Assembly: GCA_963665975.1 (NCBI GenBank)
Contig: OY762508.1
Coordinates: 3,534,001 to 3,598,000 of the forward strand
Source: G963665975 sp963665975
GTDB lineage: Bacteria; Bacteroidota; Rhodothermia; Rhodothermales; Bin80
Direction: 5' to 3'
DNA: 64,000 nt
Shown: positions 1-8,765 of the stretch, one piece after another
Numbering within the stretch: position 1 is the first letter of the stretch
Layout of the letters: every line of letters begins with the position of its first letter
Notes under the pieces: generated by a model
Database searches by the model: none
The model's input: the letters and a program-made list of their open reading frames with translations, nothing else
What the model was told of the DNA's origin: nothing
Made by a program: the position numbers and the translations under genes

Positions 1-1202
1 CCTCGTGTTCTCCTTCTCGCGCTGCCATGCTGACCGGCATGTATCCACAGCGCCTCGGAATCCCGGGCGTACTCATGCCGCAATCAACCAAAGGACTACA
101 TCCGGACGAGGTCACCCTGGCCGAATTGCTTCAGACAGGAGGTTATGCCACGGCCTGCATTGGCAAATGGCATCTCGGCCACGCCACGCCACACCTTCCA
201 CCGAACCACGGATTTGATGTGTATTTCGGCATTCCATATTCGAATGATATGACGCCGGATTCTGTCAAGAATCCCAATCCCTATGCGCGGCGTCACCCGC
301 CACTGCCACTGGTGGAGGGACTGGAAGTCATCGAAACGGAACCGGATCAGCGACAGCTCACACGATGGTACACAGAACGGGCTGTCCGATTTATCGAGGA
401 AAATGCGAGCGATCCGTTCTTTCTGTATGTTCCGCACACGTTTCCCCACATGCCTCTATTTACGTCCGATTCATTTACAGGCAAGTCGGAGCGTGGTCTT
501 TACGGTGATGTGCTCATGGAGATTGATTGGTCTGTCGGGCGCATCATGGATACGCTCAAACGGCGAGGACTGGACAAAAATACGCTTGTGATATTTACAT
601 CCGACAATGGGCCCTGGCTTGTGAAAGGAAACCACAGCGGCTCTGCGGGGCCCCTAAGGGAAGGCAAGGGCACCACGTTCGAGGGAGGTCACCGCGTACC
701 GCTTCTAATGTGGTGGCCGGGTGTCATACCCGCCGGTATGGTGAGTAGCGAGTTGGTCACGGCCATGGATTTCGTGCCGACAATCGCCCGGCTGACCGGT
801 ACAAAATCTACCGGGCTGGCATTTGACGGCAAAGACATCACTGCTCTTTTGCGCCAGGAACCAGGTGCAGAGTCCCCTCACGAGGCTTTCTATTACTACA
901 ATGGCCGGCAACTCCAGGCGGTGCGTGCGGGTCCGTGGAAACTGCACGTTCCACACCGTTACAGAAGTATTCATGGCGCCCGCCTCTCCACGCCGACACA
1001 TCCGGGCGCCTATGTGCAGGATTCTATTGGTCTGGCACTTTTTAACCTTGAGACAGATGTTGGCGAGACCATGGACCTGAAAGCCGAGCACCCCGAAATC
1101 GTCAAGCGGCTACAGGAATTGATGGACCGGATGCGGGAGGATCTGGGTGATGCACTCACGGATCATAAAGGGTCAGGCGTTCGCAAGGCAGCAGAGATAT
1201 AA
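1..1202 (+). CDS. Type I (formylglycine) sulfatase, 5' end outside the window
   Basis: This is the C-terminal part of an S1-family sulfatase, which hydrolyses sulfate esters using a formylglycine made from an active-site cysteine. Reading from base 3, the first visible codons give S-C-S-P-S-R-A-A followed by MLTG. That is the C-x-P-S-R formylglycine signature, so the reading frame is open across the left edge and the gene starts outside the window; the ATG at 27 is internal. Further family features are GKWHLGH about 50 residues on, TSDNGPW near the middle, and REGKGTTFEGGHRVP. The C-terminal region keeps the usual FNLETDVGE metal-proximal segment. The substrate (glycan or aryl sulfate) cannot be read from the sequence. 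Most such enzymes in this phylum are exported, but the signal peptide would lie outside the window. Confidence 0.93.
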   Translation, partial: SCSPSRAAMLTGMYPQRLGIPGVLMPQSTKGLHPDEVTLAELLQTGGYATACIGKWHLGHATPHLPPNHGFDVYFGIPYSNDMTPDSVKNPNPYARRHPPLPLVEGLEVIETEPDQRQLTRWYTERAVRFIEENASDPFFLYVPHTFPHMPLFTSDSFTGKSERGLYGDVLMEIDWSVGRIMDTLKRRGLDKNTLVIFTSDNGPWLVKGNHSGSAGPLREGKGTTFEGGHRVPLLMWWPGVIPAGMVSSELVTAMDFVPTIARLTGTKSTGLAFDGKDITALLRQEPGAESPHEAFYYYNGRQLQAVRAGPWKLHVPHRYRSIHGARLSTPTHPGAYVQDSIGLALFNLETDVGETMDLKAEHPEIVKRLQELMDRMREDLGDALTDHKGSGVRKAAEI

Positions 1203-1487
1203 CCAGTATGGCGGGAGCGAGGTACGGGTTTTATCTGCGTCCCACCACTCCCTGTCAGTCACATGCTTAATGAACAACGGCTTGCTGTCAATACAGCGAA
1301 TCGGGCCTTGAGCTCGCCGGGTCCGTAAGCAATGCACCCTTATCGGTCTGAATGAGTCCTGTCTGTGTGCGACAGCCTGACCACGGTGTGGGTATGCACC
1401 CTGGTCGATATAGCTATAGCCCACACGTTAAGATATTAAATACTAACACCCTATACTATCAGGAAAGCACAAATTACGTAAGCGAGC

Positions 1488-2552
1488 CTACCTGTAGAGC
1501 GAAAGCCTGGTAATGCGGCCTTCCGGTCCAATGGCCCACCCCATGTGCGGACCGGCAAAGGCGATACTCCAATGGTTTTGCGCAGATAGGGTCTTCCAGG
1601 TTTCGCCACCGTCTGTCGTGTAGCCGATACCCTGCGGACCTACCGCAACCAGGGTCGGCTTGGGAGCCCCGGGAACATAGACGGCGCCGTATACGGGACC
1701 TGGAAACTCCGGACGTCCGACCATTCGCCATGACTGTCCCCCGTCAGAAGTAAAGGCAACGTTGTCTGCACGGCTTTCCATATCCGCTACGTCTCCTCCC
1801 AGCACGGCTCCGCTCCGTGCGTCAAGAAATGCCACGGATGTGATGCCGCGTGTGGCGCCGCCGGCGATCGGCGTATCCGCATACGACCAGCTTCTGCCAC
1901 GATCCATCGTCCGAAGCACGCGCGCGTTTCCCTCTTCACTCGCCCCAGTCCCGATCCACGCCGTACTGTCTCCTGCTGCAAGCAGGCAATGGCCGCTGGC
2001 CGCAAAGCTACCCTCCCCTGCACGGGCAGCTGGAAGAAGAGGGGCAGGAACACGGGTCCATGTGCGGCCACCGTCCTCTGTCGTAATGATGTAGAATTCG
2101 CCGTCAAAGGAGTCGCTGAAGGCTATGCCATGGAGGGCATCCCAGAAGTCAAAACAATCAAAGAATCCGCCCACCTCTGGATTCGTGAACTGCAGAACCC
2201 AGTGCTCACCGCCATCCACGGTCTTATAGATTCGGGACTGATCGCCGGATCCGATACTTAGCAGGTACGCCGAATTTGCATCTACGCCGTGCACATCCCT
2301 GAACTGAAGGGAGTCCGCGCCGGGCACTACGCCGATATTCCAGGTAAGACCTCCATCCAGTGTGCGCCCGAATGTACCACCAGTGCCGCTTATCCACACT
2401 ACGGCTTCATCAACGGGACTAATACCAATAAAGAGCACGCCGCTTCCTGAATCCTGATCAGTAGTGGTGGGATCCAGGGTGAGGGTGGGGCCGCATTGTG
2501 CAGCAACCAGTGCAATCAGCATACAAAACAGTAGCTTCATAATAACTATCAA
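1488..2552 (-). CDS. Exported BNR/YCF48-like beta-propeller protein
   Basis: Predicted extracytoplasmic seven-bladed propeller of 354 residues. Repeated blade motifs of the type TxDGGxxW are visible: TLDGGLTW, TVDGGEHW, TEDGGRTW, TMDRGRSW, TSDGGQSW and TTDGGETW. These match the BNR/YCF48/sortilin superfamily. The N terminus is a hydrophobic signal (KLLFCMLIALVAAQC). A cysteine at residue 20 follows V-A-A-Q, which is a poor lipobox because Q replaces a small residue, so lipidation is uncertain. A second start at Met5 would give an equally good signal. It is monocistronic, convergent with the sulfatase, and separated from it by about 285 bp with no evident gene. The function is unknown; in this phylum such propellers are secreted or periplasmic scaffolds. 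Confidence 0.8.
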   Translation of the reverse strand: MIVIMKLLFCMLIALVAAQCGPTLTLDPTTTDQDSGSGVLFIGISPVDEAVVWISGTGGTFGRTLDGGLTWNIGVVPGADSLQFRDVHGVDANSAYLLSIGSGDQSRIYKTVDGGEHWVLQFTNPEVGGFFDCFDFWDALHGIAFSDSFDGEFYIITTEDGGRTWTRVPAPLLPAARAGEGSFAASGHCLLAAGDSTAWIGTGASEEGNARVLRTMDRGRSWSYADTPIAGGATRGITSVAFLDARSGAVLGGDVADMESRADNVAFTSDGGQSWRMVGRPEFPGPVYGAVYVPGAPKPTLVAVGPQGIGYTTDGGETWKTLSAQNHWSIAFAGPHMGWAIGPEGRITRLSLYR

Positions 2553-3649
2553 GATAGCGTATGCAAATCATCTAAGACCAGGATCGTCAACTACTCCCGT
2601 TTCGCGAAAGTGGTCACGCTCACGTGATCACATCCGCACAATCCTGCTGGCTCGTGCAATTCCTGGTCTGGGATCCAATATAGTGAAGGACAATCGGCAT
2701 GAAAACCGGGTGCCAGCTCTCCCTCGTAATCACTCGTTTGAGGGGACGCGGTATTGATTTAGTGATCTGGTGTCCCATTTCTGCGACTGTGGTTGCCTTC
2801 ACAGGTGCCAGGGCTATAAAAGTGAATGGGGTTTCTATATACCTATGGCATGCAGGGCGTCTCGGCATGGCTTCGACATGCGGTGCTCCCAACTGCTGCT
2901 GCCTGCTTACGTTCAACCGGTACTGAACTATATTGTCTCTTGAAGAAATAAAATGGACTGAGTTTCTTCAAGTCCGATTCGGCAATGCTACCCCTTGTTT
3001 CCTGCGCTTTTCTGTATTGCCATGCTAGTGCTTGGTTTTGATTGATGAAGATGCCCGGATTCTTCGGAAGAGACGCCTGTATCGGAAGCGTTCATGCTCG
3101 AACAGATGTTGTCTGCGCCGGAATACGCTGAACCCACCTTTGCCAAGAGGAACCCTATCCCTGTGAGGTATCCATCCAACTCGCTCCATCAACACCATAT
3201 GCCCCGGTCTGGTTAATTGCTCATACTGTATTTACCCGATCACCTGGTATGCCTATACTCCTGTGGAGGTTGGTCAACATTGCCCGGATCCTGCCAGAAA
3301 ATGCGGTGCGAGTGAGCAGTGGTTTAGAGCGTTACCAGGCTATGTATTAGCGCACACAGGGAAATTCATTGGCGCACGACACTGAGAGCTCAAGGTTTGG
3401 GTGTAGAGTAGATTCCTAATCGAGCACCTTGGAGGTAATGCACCCGCTACGGATTAGTGAAGCCCTCACAACAAATTTATCCATATGATTATATATTTTA
3501 CGTGGATATCATGAGATTATTCCGTAGTATTATCGTGTCTAATTCGCCATTATCGCTCACGTAAGCGTAGCCAAGTCTAGAGTTTGGCTCATCCATAGCG
3601 TGATTGCGAAGCAACGAACACGTAGTGTTGCACATTAGCTACTAAACAC
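2553..3649. other. 1.1-kb gene-free intergenic region
   Basis: I find no convincing gene on either strand. The longest open frames (under 100 codons near 2620-2926) overlap each other on opposite strands and show no recognisable motif, signal peptide or ribosome site. Roughly 3470-3560 is clearly AT-rich compared with the surroundings and lies 90-180 bp upstream of the kinase gene at 3650, so it may hold that gene's promoter or a control region. The rest could be eroded gene sequence that is no longer recognisable. Confidence 0.5.
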
Positions 3650-6004
3650 ATGAACTATTCCGACGAAGCTGAGCAAGCGAAGAATGTGCTGAGCGAGCGC
3701 ACTTCACAATTGTGTGCGGCCATGCTGCGCGTCAGTGAAAGCCTAGAACTTGACGTTGTCTTGCGAGAGATTGTGGAGAACGCCCGCGAGTTGACCCATG
3801 CCCGCTACGGCGTTATTACGACCAACGACGTGACGGGAAGGGTTCAGGACTTCTTCATGTCCGGCTTCACCCCGGAAGAGCAACAGCAAATACTAGCTTG
3901 GCCGGACGGGCCCCAGTTCTTCGAACATCTTAAGGAACTGCCCAAGATTCTTCGCTTGGCAGAATTGTCTGACTACATCAATTCGCTCGGTTTTTCGGCG
4001 GACCCGGTACACTCACAGACGTTTCTGGGTACTCCGATGCATCATAAAGGCAGGAATGTCGGCAACTTTTTTCTCAGCAAAAAGGAGAACGGAAAAGAAT
4101 TCACACGCGAGGATGAAGAGATTCTGATGATACTTGCGTCGCAGGCAGCAATGGCCATCGCCCATGCCCATGCGCACCGTGAAGAGCAACGAGCCCGTGC
4201 AAATCTGGAGACTCTGGTAGACACTTCGCCTGTGGGCGTGGTAATCTTCGGCATCAATGCAGGCAATCCGGTAATCTTCAATCAAGAGGCGAAGCGGCTG
4301 GTCAGAGGCCTATATGTGCCGGAACGCACGGAGGAGCAGTTGCTGGAACTCGTAACATGTAGGCGAGCCGACGGACGGGAAGTTACGTTTCGCGAATTCT
4401 TGGAGGCACTCGATTCCGGCAATTCCGAGACAGTGCGTGCAGAAACGGTCGAGCTTTCAGTCGGCGACGACCAGAGTGTCAGAATTCTGATCAACGCCAC
4501 TCCGCTCTCCTCCGCCGAGGGTGTAGTCGAATCGATGATCGTCACCATGCAGGATTTGGCTCCGTTGGAGGAGCTTGAGCGGTCGCGGACCGAGTTCCTC
4601 GGCATGGTGAGTCACGAGTTGCGGGCTCCGCTGGTCTCGATCAAGGGTTCCTCGGCCACCGTACTGGCAACTCCTGAGAAGCTGGGTCGCGACGAGATGG
4701 TCCAGTTTTTCCGCATTGTCAACGAGCAGGCCGATCATATGCAAAGCCTGATCAGCGACCTTTTGGATGCCGGGCGCATCGACACGGGTATGTTATCGGT
4801 TTTTCCCGAGCCCTGGGAAGTGTCCGACCTGGTGGAACGAGCGAGGACCTTGTTCTTGAGTGGAGGAAGCCGCCATGCTGTTCGCATCGACCTTCCGCCG
4901 GGATTGCCTCGTATAATGGTTGACAGCCAGCGGGTGATCCAAGTGCTGAATAATCTCTTCTCGAATGCAGCCAGAAATTCTCCCATGTGGTCCACGATTA
5001 ATGTGGCCGCGATTCAAGAGGACACGCACGTTGCGCTCTCGGTTTCGGACGACGGTAAGGGTATTCCCCCGGAGTTGTTGCCGCATTTATTCGAGAAACA
5101 CACCGGATTCAGAAAAAATGCGGAGCTTGGTATCACAGGTTTCGGATTGGGGCTTGCGATCTGCAAGGGACTCGTAGAGGCACACGGCGGACGCATTCGG
5201 GCCGAGAGTGGTGGAGCGGGTATGGGCTCGCGGTTCACGTTCACGGTCCCGGTAGCCGAGGAAGCCCCTCCCGATGGCGTTCGCCCTCTACAGAGTCGCT
5301 CTGGGGAGTCTCAAACCATGGGCGAGTCAACACGCATTCTCGTAGTGGATGATGATCTGAATACGCTTCGCTACGTTCAGGACATTCTTACGTCAGCGGG
5401 CTACTCTCCAATTGTTACCAGCAACCATCGAGAGCTGTCCCGAATCATACGGGCGGAATCCCCCGGGTTGGTTCTACTTGATTTGGTTTTGCCTGAGACA
5501 GATGGTATCAAGTTGATGGAGACGGTGTCTGAGTTGGCCGATCAGCCGGTCATCTTTCTATCCGGCTACGGACGGGACGAAACAATCGCGCGGGCCTTGG
5601 AGATTGGAGCAGTCGACTACATTGTTAAACCGTTCTCGTCCACTGAGCTTACGGCGAGGATTCGGTTGGCTCTAAGAAAGCAGGCCGAGCCGGATCATTT
5701 TAAGCTGAAGGATCTCAGTATTCACTACGACCAGCACCGTGTGACCGTGGCGGGCCGTGCCATACACTTGACGGCCACCGAGTACAGGCTATTGCGAGTA
5801 TTAACGCTCAACGCAGGGCGTGTCGTGACCTATGACAAGTTGATTCGCTCGGTGTGGGGTTACGAAAGTGATGTCAACCAAGGGCACGTGCGCACATTCG
5901 TGAAAAAGCTCCGCCACAAGTTAGGCGATGACCCGGCACAGCCCACCTATATCCTAAATGTGCGTGGAATCGGATACAAAACGTGTATGCCAGACTACCC
6001 TTAA
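3650..6004 (+). CDS. Single-chain two-component system: GAF, histidine kinase, receiver, OmpR-type DNA-binding domain
   Basis: A 784-residue protein that combines a complete phosphorelay with a DNA-binding output. Residues about 20-180 form a GAF domain with a DosS-like segment (FLGTPMHHKG, then GNFFLSKKENG). A PAS-like region follows at about 185-305. The HisKA dimerisation box FLGMVSHELRAPL has its phospho-acceptor at His322. HATPase_c motifs come next: the N box LNNLFSNAARNSP, the G1 box DDGKGIPPEL and the G2 box GFGLGLAI. A receiver begins ILVVDDD, with phospho-acceptor Asp611 in LLDLVLPETDG and Lys660 in VKPF. The last ~100 residues are an OmpR/PhoB winged helix (LTATEYRLLRVL, HVRTFVKKLRHKLGDD, RGIGYKT). 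There is no transmembrane segment, so it senses in the cytoplasm. No separate response regulator lies nearby. The ligand of the GAF domain and the target promoters are unknown. Confidence 0.92.
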   Translation: MNYSDEAEQAKNVLSERTSQLCAAMLRVSESLELDVVLREIVENARELTHARYGVITTNDVTGRVQDFFMSGFTPEEQQQILAWPDGPQFFEHLKELPKILRLAELSDYINSLGFSADPVHSQTFLGTPMHHKGRNVGNFFLSKKENGKEFTREDEEILMILASQAAMAIAHAHAHREEQRARANLETLVDTSPVGVVIFGINAGNPVIFNQEAKRLVRGLYVPERTEEQLLELVTCRRADGREVTFREFLEALDSGNSETVRAETVELSVGDDQSVRILINATPLSSAEGVVESMIVTMQDLAPLEELERSRTEFLGMVSHELRAPLVSIKGSSATVLATPEKLGRDEMVQFFRIVNEQADHMQSLISDLLDAGRIDTGMLSVFPEPWEVSDLVERARTLFLSGGSRHAVRIDLPPGLPRIMVDSQRVIQVLNNLFSNAARNSPMWSTINVAAIQEDTHVALSVSDDGKGIPPELLPHLFEKHTGFRKNAELGITGFGLGLAICKGLVEAHGGRIRAESGGAGMGSRFTFTVPVAEEAPPDGVRPLQSRSGESQTMGESTRILVVDDDLNTLRYVQDILTSAGYSPIVTSNHRELSRIIRAESPGLVLLDLVLPETDGIKLMETVSELADQPVIFLSGYGRDETIARALEIGAVDYIVKPFSSTELTARIRLALRKQAEPDHFKLKDLSIHYDQHRVTVAGRAIHLTATEYRLLRVLTLNAGRVVTYDKLIRSVWGYESDVNQGHVRTFVKKLRHKLGDDPAQPTYILNVRGIGYKTCMPDYP

Positions 6005-6082
6005 AGACAATAATGTTGAGCCTCTTGGAGTTGCCCCACTTTCACGGATATCTTTCTATTTAGGTCAATCAAGGAGGTATGC

Positions 6083-7010
6083 CATGGAAGGAAGAGGAGG
6101 CAGGCGGTATCCGCCCGAGTACAAGGAGCAGACGGAGCAGATCATACCGTGGGTGATGCTGCTGCCTCCTTTGACACGCCACTGTCCGAAAGGAGAACGA
6201 GGGCATCGGCCCATTCCTTCTAGATCACGCTCCAGATCTACTTCCTGCAGCAACGGTTCGGTTGGTCGCATCCTGGCATGGAGGATGGGCCCCACGACAA
6301 CGTTTCGATGCGGCAACGGCCCGGAATCGGGATATGCGCCGGACAGAATGATCATCTGCAAGTTTCAGCTCTATTTGGATTGAGCTGACGAAGAAGATGC
6401 TTGGGATTAGTCGTTTTCATCTGAAGAGGCCCGGCTTGATGGTGCGGATAGGCATGGTAGACTCGACCATTGTTGCAGCCCCGAATTCGACGAAGAACAG
6501 GGCAAATGAGCGGGATCCTGAGAGGAAGTCTACCAGGAACGGCAATGTTGTGGCATTTCGGTATGAAGGCGCATATAGGCACGGACACCAACGGCTATGA
6601 ACGCAGCGTTGAAGTGACACCGGCCACCGTGCATGATGTGCACAGGATGGAGTTGCACGGGGAGGAGTAGGAGAGTTACTGGGACTAGGTATACATGTGC
6701 GAGAAGCGCAAGAGGCAGGTCGAGGCGAGTACCTGTGGTGCGTGCAGCCAAAGGCGACCAGGACATGCACATAGACCTGTGAAGACCAGTCGTTCAACCG
6801 GAAGAGGAATCGCACCTCGCCTACGGGTGGAGCATCCCTTCGGTGTCATTGTCCACCTATTAGGCGCATCGCAAGACACGGTATCGGGGATTGGCGAAAA
6901 ACGGGACCCAGGTATACGTGCGATTCGCACGGGCAAATTCGTACATCGTGCGCAAGAAATGGAAAGCCGTGGCGGGACAGATGTGCCCTGTTCATGTTGA
7001 TTGCGCGTAC
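6083..7010 (+). pseudogene. Decayed IS5-family transposase (relic 1)
   Basis: Conserved blocks of an IS5-family DDE transposase appear in the right order but in alternating reading frames. In order they are EQTEQIIPW and HCPKGERG (about 6130-6205), IYFLQQRFGWSHPGMED (about 6235-6290), YAPDRMIICKFQ (about 6335-6370), HLKRPGLMVR then GMVDSTIVAAPNSTKN (about 6418-6500), WHFGMKAHIGTDTNG then VTPATVHDVHRMELHGEE (about 6550-6668), RVEHPFGVI (about 6826-6852), and TQVYVRFARANSYIVRKKW (about 6905-6962). Several frameshifts and stops separate them, so no active enzyme can be made. I did not identify flanking inverted repeats or a target duplication, so the element ends are approximate. The orientation is the same as a second relic near 60.4-61.3 kb. 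Confidence 0.85.
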
Positions 7011-7116
7011 AGGGATTTAATAACGCCCCAATACGGGCGCTGAAGCCCCAGCCATGAGACAATCTTGTCACTGTTCGTGCCTCATTGCTTCGCGTGGTCC
7101 GAATGAATCGCTTAAA

Positions 7117-7370
7117 TCAGAGGTTCCTTGAAAACGAGTAATTGAGTACTGCACCGAAGCCGAATCGTCCCAAGCGCAGCAGGCCGAACGAGTCAAATTG
7201 ATGCCGAGTTTGCCAGGCAACCGTCGAAGTCAGGAGCGTAATTTGCAGCTGGCCGACACCATACAGCCTGAATTGCGCCTCACGTGGGTCCTGCTTCCCA
7301 AACAGGGCGCATGCCCAAACATGCTTGCCAGCAGGATTCCCCCAATAACGCCGACCAGTCGTTTCTCCAT
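7117..7370 (-). pseudogene. Possible broken small secreted protein
   Basis: Between the IS5 relic and susD, the minus strand has an ATG at 7370 followed by a plausible signal peptide (MEKRLVGVIGGILLAS, then MFGHA). The frame then becomes unlikely, while a different frame continues as ALFGKQDPREAQFRLYGVGQ and runs to a stop at 7117 with an amphipathic end (FGFGAVLNYSFSRNL) resembling outer-membrane strands. A single-base loss near 7305-7312 would join the two into a protein of about 85 residues. No family is recognised. It may be a gene damaged together with its transposon neighbour, or chance. Confidence 0.3.
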
Positions 7371-7445
7371 GATAGATGAAAACAGGCTCGCCCTGGCATA
7401 AGCCGCGACGGTCTCGGAACCTGATGGACTAAAAGAATCCGATTA

Positions 7446-8720
7446 TTAATTCACCAGGGGATTGGCTTCGATCTCAGCCGTTGTGATCGGTAGAAACGTC
7501 CCAGGTGTAGTCGTGGCCGATGTTGTGGATTCCCATTCGGGGGAGGTCAGTCCGAACCGATACAGGTCTGCGAGACGGCGGCCTTGCAGGAACAGGTTGA
7601 CAGCACGAGATTCCTCCAGGAGATCCTGTGCATTCACCTGACCGGTGTACGGCGTCAAATTGTCCAACGTGCGGAGATTATTGATATGGATTGTAAAGCC
7701 TCCCAAATCTCCGGTCGCCAGGGCGCCTTCGGCAAGAATCAGGTGCATTTCGCGCGCGGAAACAATGGTCAGGTCAGCATACTGCTTGGCGGCCACAAAG
7801 TCCGTGATGAACGCTTGCAGGTAGGGGTGAACGACCCCGTCGATCATGTCTGGATACGTAACCTCGGATACCTTGTTGCCCGCCTCGTTACGCTGGACCC
7901 ATGTATCGGTAAACGTAAACTCCAGGCGGTCATTTATTTGTTCAGACATGTAGCTTGACAACTGAAATCCACCGTCATTGATGAGCTGGAAGCGATAATT
8001 ATCGCTCATGGCGGCCAATGCCGCCGCCGCTTCCGCTGTCCCTGCATTCACGAGCGGATCCTCCGTGTCTACGGGGTTGACTTTGCCCCAGACAGCCCTG
8101 CTATAGACGATGCGCGCCTTCATACCCAATAGGGCTACCTGCAAATCGCCCGGCGGGTTCAGCGCAAGTCCTGCCTCTACCGATGTGAGGGCCGTATCGT
8201 AAAGCGAGTGCATGTTGGCGTCACCTACCGGCGGTGCGGCCTCCATCCGGCTCGAGCCGACCACGAAATCATCAAACATGTCTGCGATGGTCGTGTATAT
8301 GATTGCGCGGTATAAATTGACGCGCGCCAGGGCAGGTTTGGCGCCGGGCCCGAAGGCCTCCAATCGCCTCTTGAATTCGTCAGACATCCAGCGTGCCTCT
8401 CCAACGAAGGGAAAGGCCTGATCCGTGAATTCGTTGCCGGGAAAGTCGAGTGCTCCGGCGTCGAGTTGCCCCCAGGCGTCGCGAGAGCCTACCCACGTGC
8501 ATTCGTCCGTACCTACCGAGTACGGGGCCGTGATGAAACCAAGGGCACGGGTGACGGCGGCTTCAACGCCGTTCGCCATTGGTCCGGCGACAATTGGATC
8601 GCCCAGATCGTCTTCGACAAGGTTGTTCGGGTTCTCGACATCAAGAAGTTCGCAGCCAGGGCCCAGCCCGATCAGTAGCGCCAGACAGAGGACTACCGTG
8701 CGTCGTTGCGTTCCATCCAT
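7446..8720 (-). CDS. SusD/RagB-family outer-membrane lipoprotein
   Basis: A 424-residue nutrient-binding lipoprotein that should sit as a lid on the SusC-type transporter encoded immediately upstream. The N terminus is a lipoprotein signal (VLCLALLIGLGPGC, lipid-accepting Cys23), followed by the usual SusD opening ELLDVENPNN. The C-terminal half has the typical REMHLILAEGAL helix and ends with SusD-like INNLRTLDNL and LFLQGRRLADLYRFG segments. It lies 45 bp downstream of susC in the same orientation, so the two are probably co-transcribed. It is shorter than the classical ~550-residue starch-binding SusD, like many members of the TPR-rich SusD-like group. The ligand cannot be inferred. Confidence 0.9.
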   Translation of the reverse strand: MDGTQRRTVVLCLALLIGLGPGCELLDVENPNNLVEDDLGDPIVAGPMANGVEAAVTRALGFITAPYSVGTDECTWVGSRDAWGQLDAGALDFPGNEFTDQAFPFVGEARWMSDEFKRRLEAFGPGAKPALARVNLYRAIIYTTIADMFDDFVVGSSRMEAAPPVGDANMHSLYDTALTSVEAGLALNPPGDLQVALLGMKARIVYSRAVWGKVNPVDTEDPLVNAGTAEAAAALAAMSDNYRFQLINDGGFQLSSYMSEQINDRLEFTFTDTWVQRNEAGNKVSEVTYPDMIDGVVHPYLQAFITDFVAAKQYADLTIVSAREMHLILAEGALATGDLGGFTIHINNLRTLDNLTPYTGQVNAQDLLEESRAVNLFLQGRRLADLYRFGLTSPEWESTTSATTTPGTFLPITTAEIEANPLVN

Positions 8721-8765
8721 GGTTGTCAGTAAAGTTTACGTCCACAGGAAGGATTGGGAGTCCGG

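Noticed and set aside
2620..2926. Overlapping ~75-98 codon frames on both strands
   Set aside because: They contradict each other and show no signal peptide or known motif.
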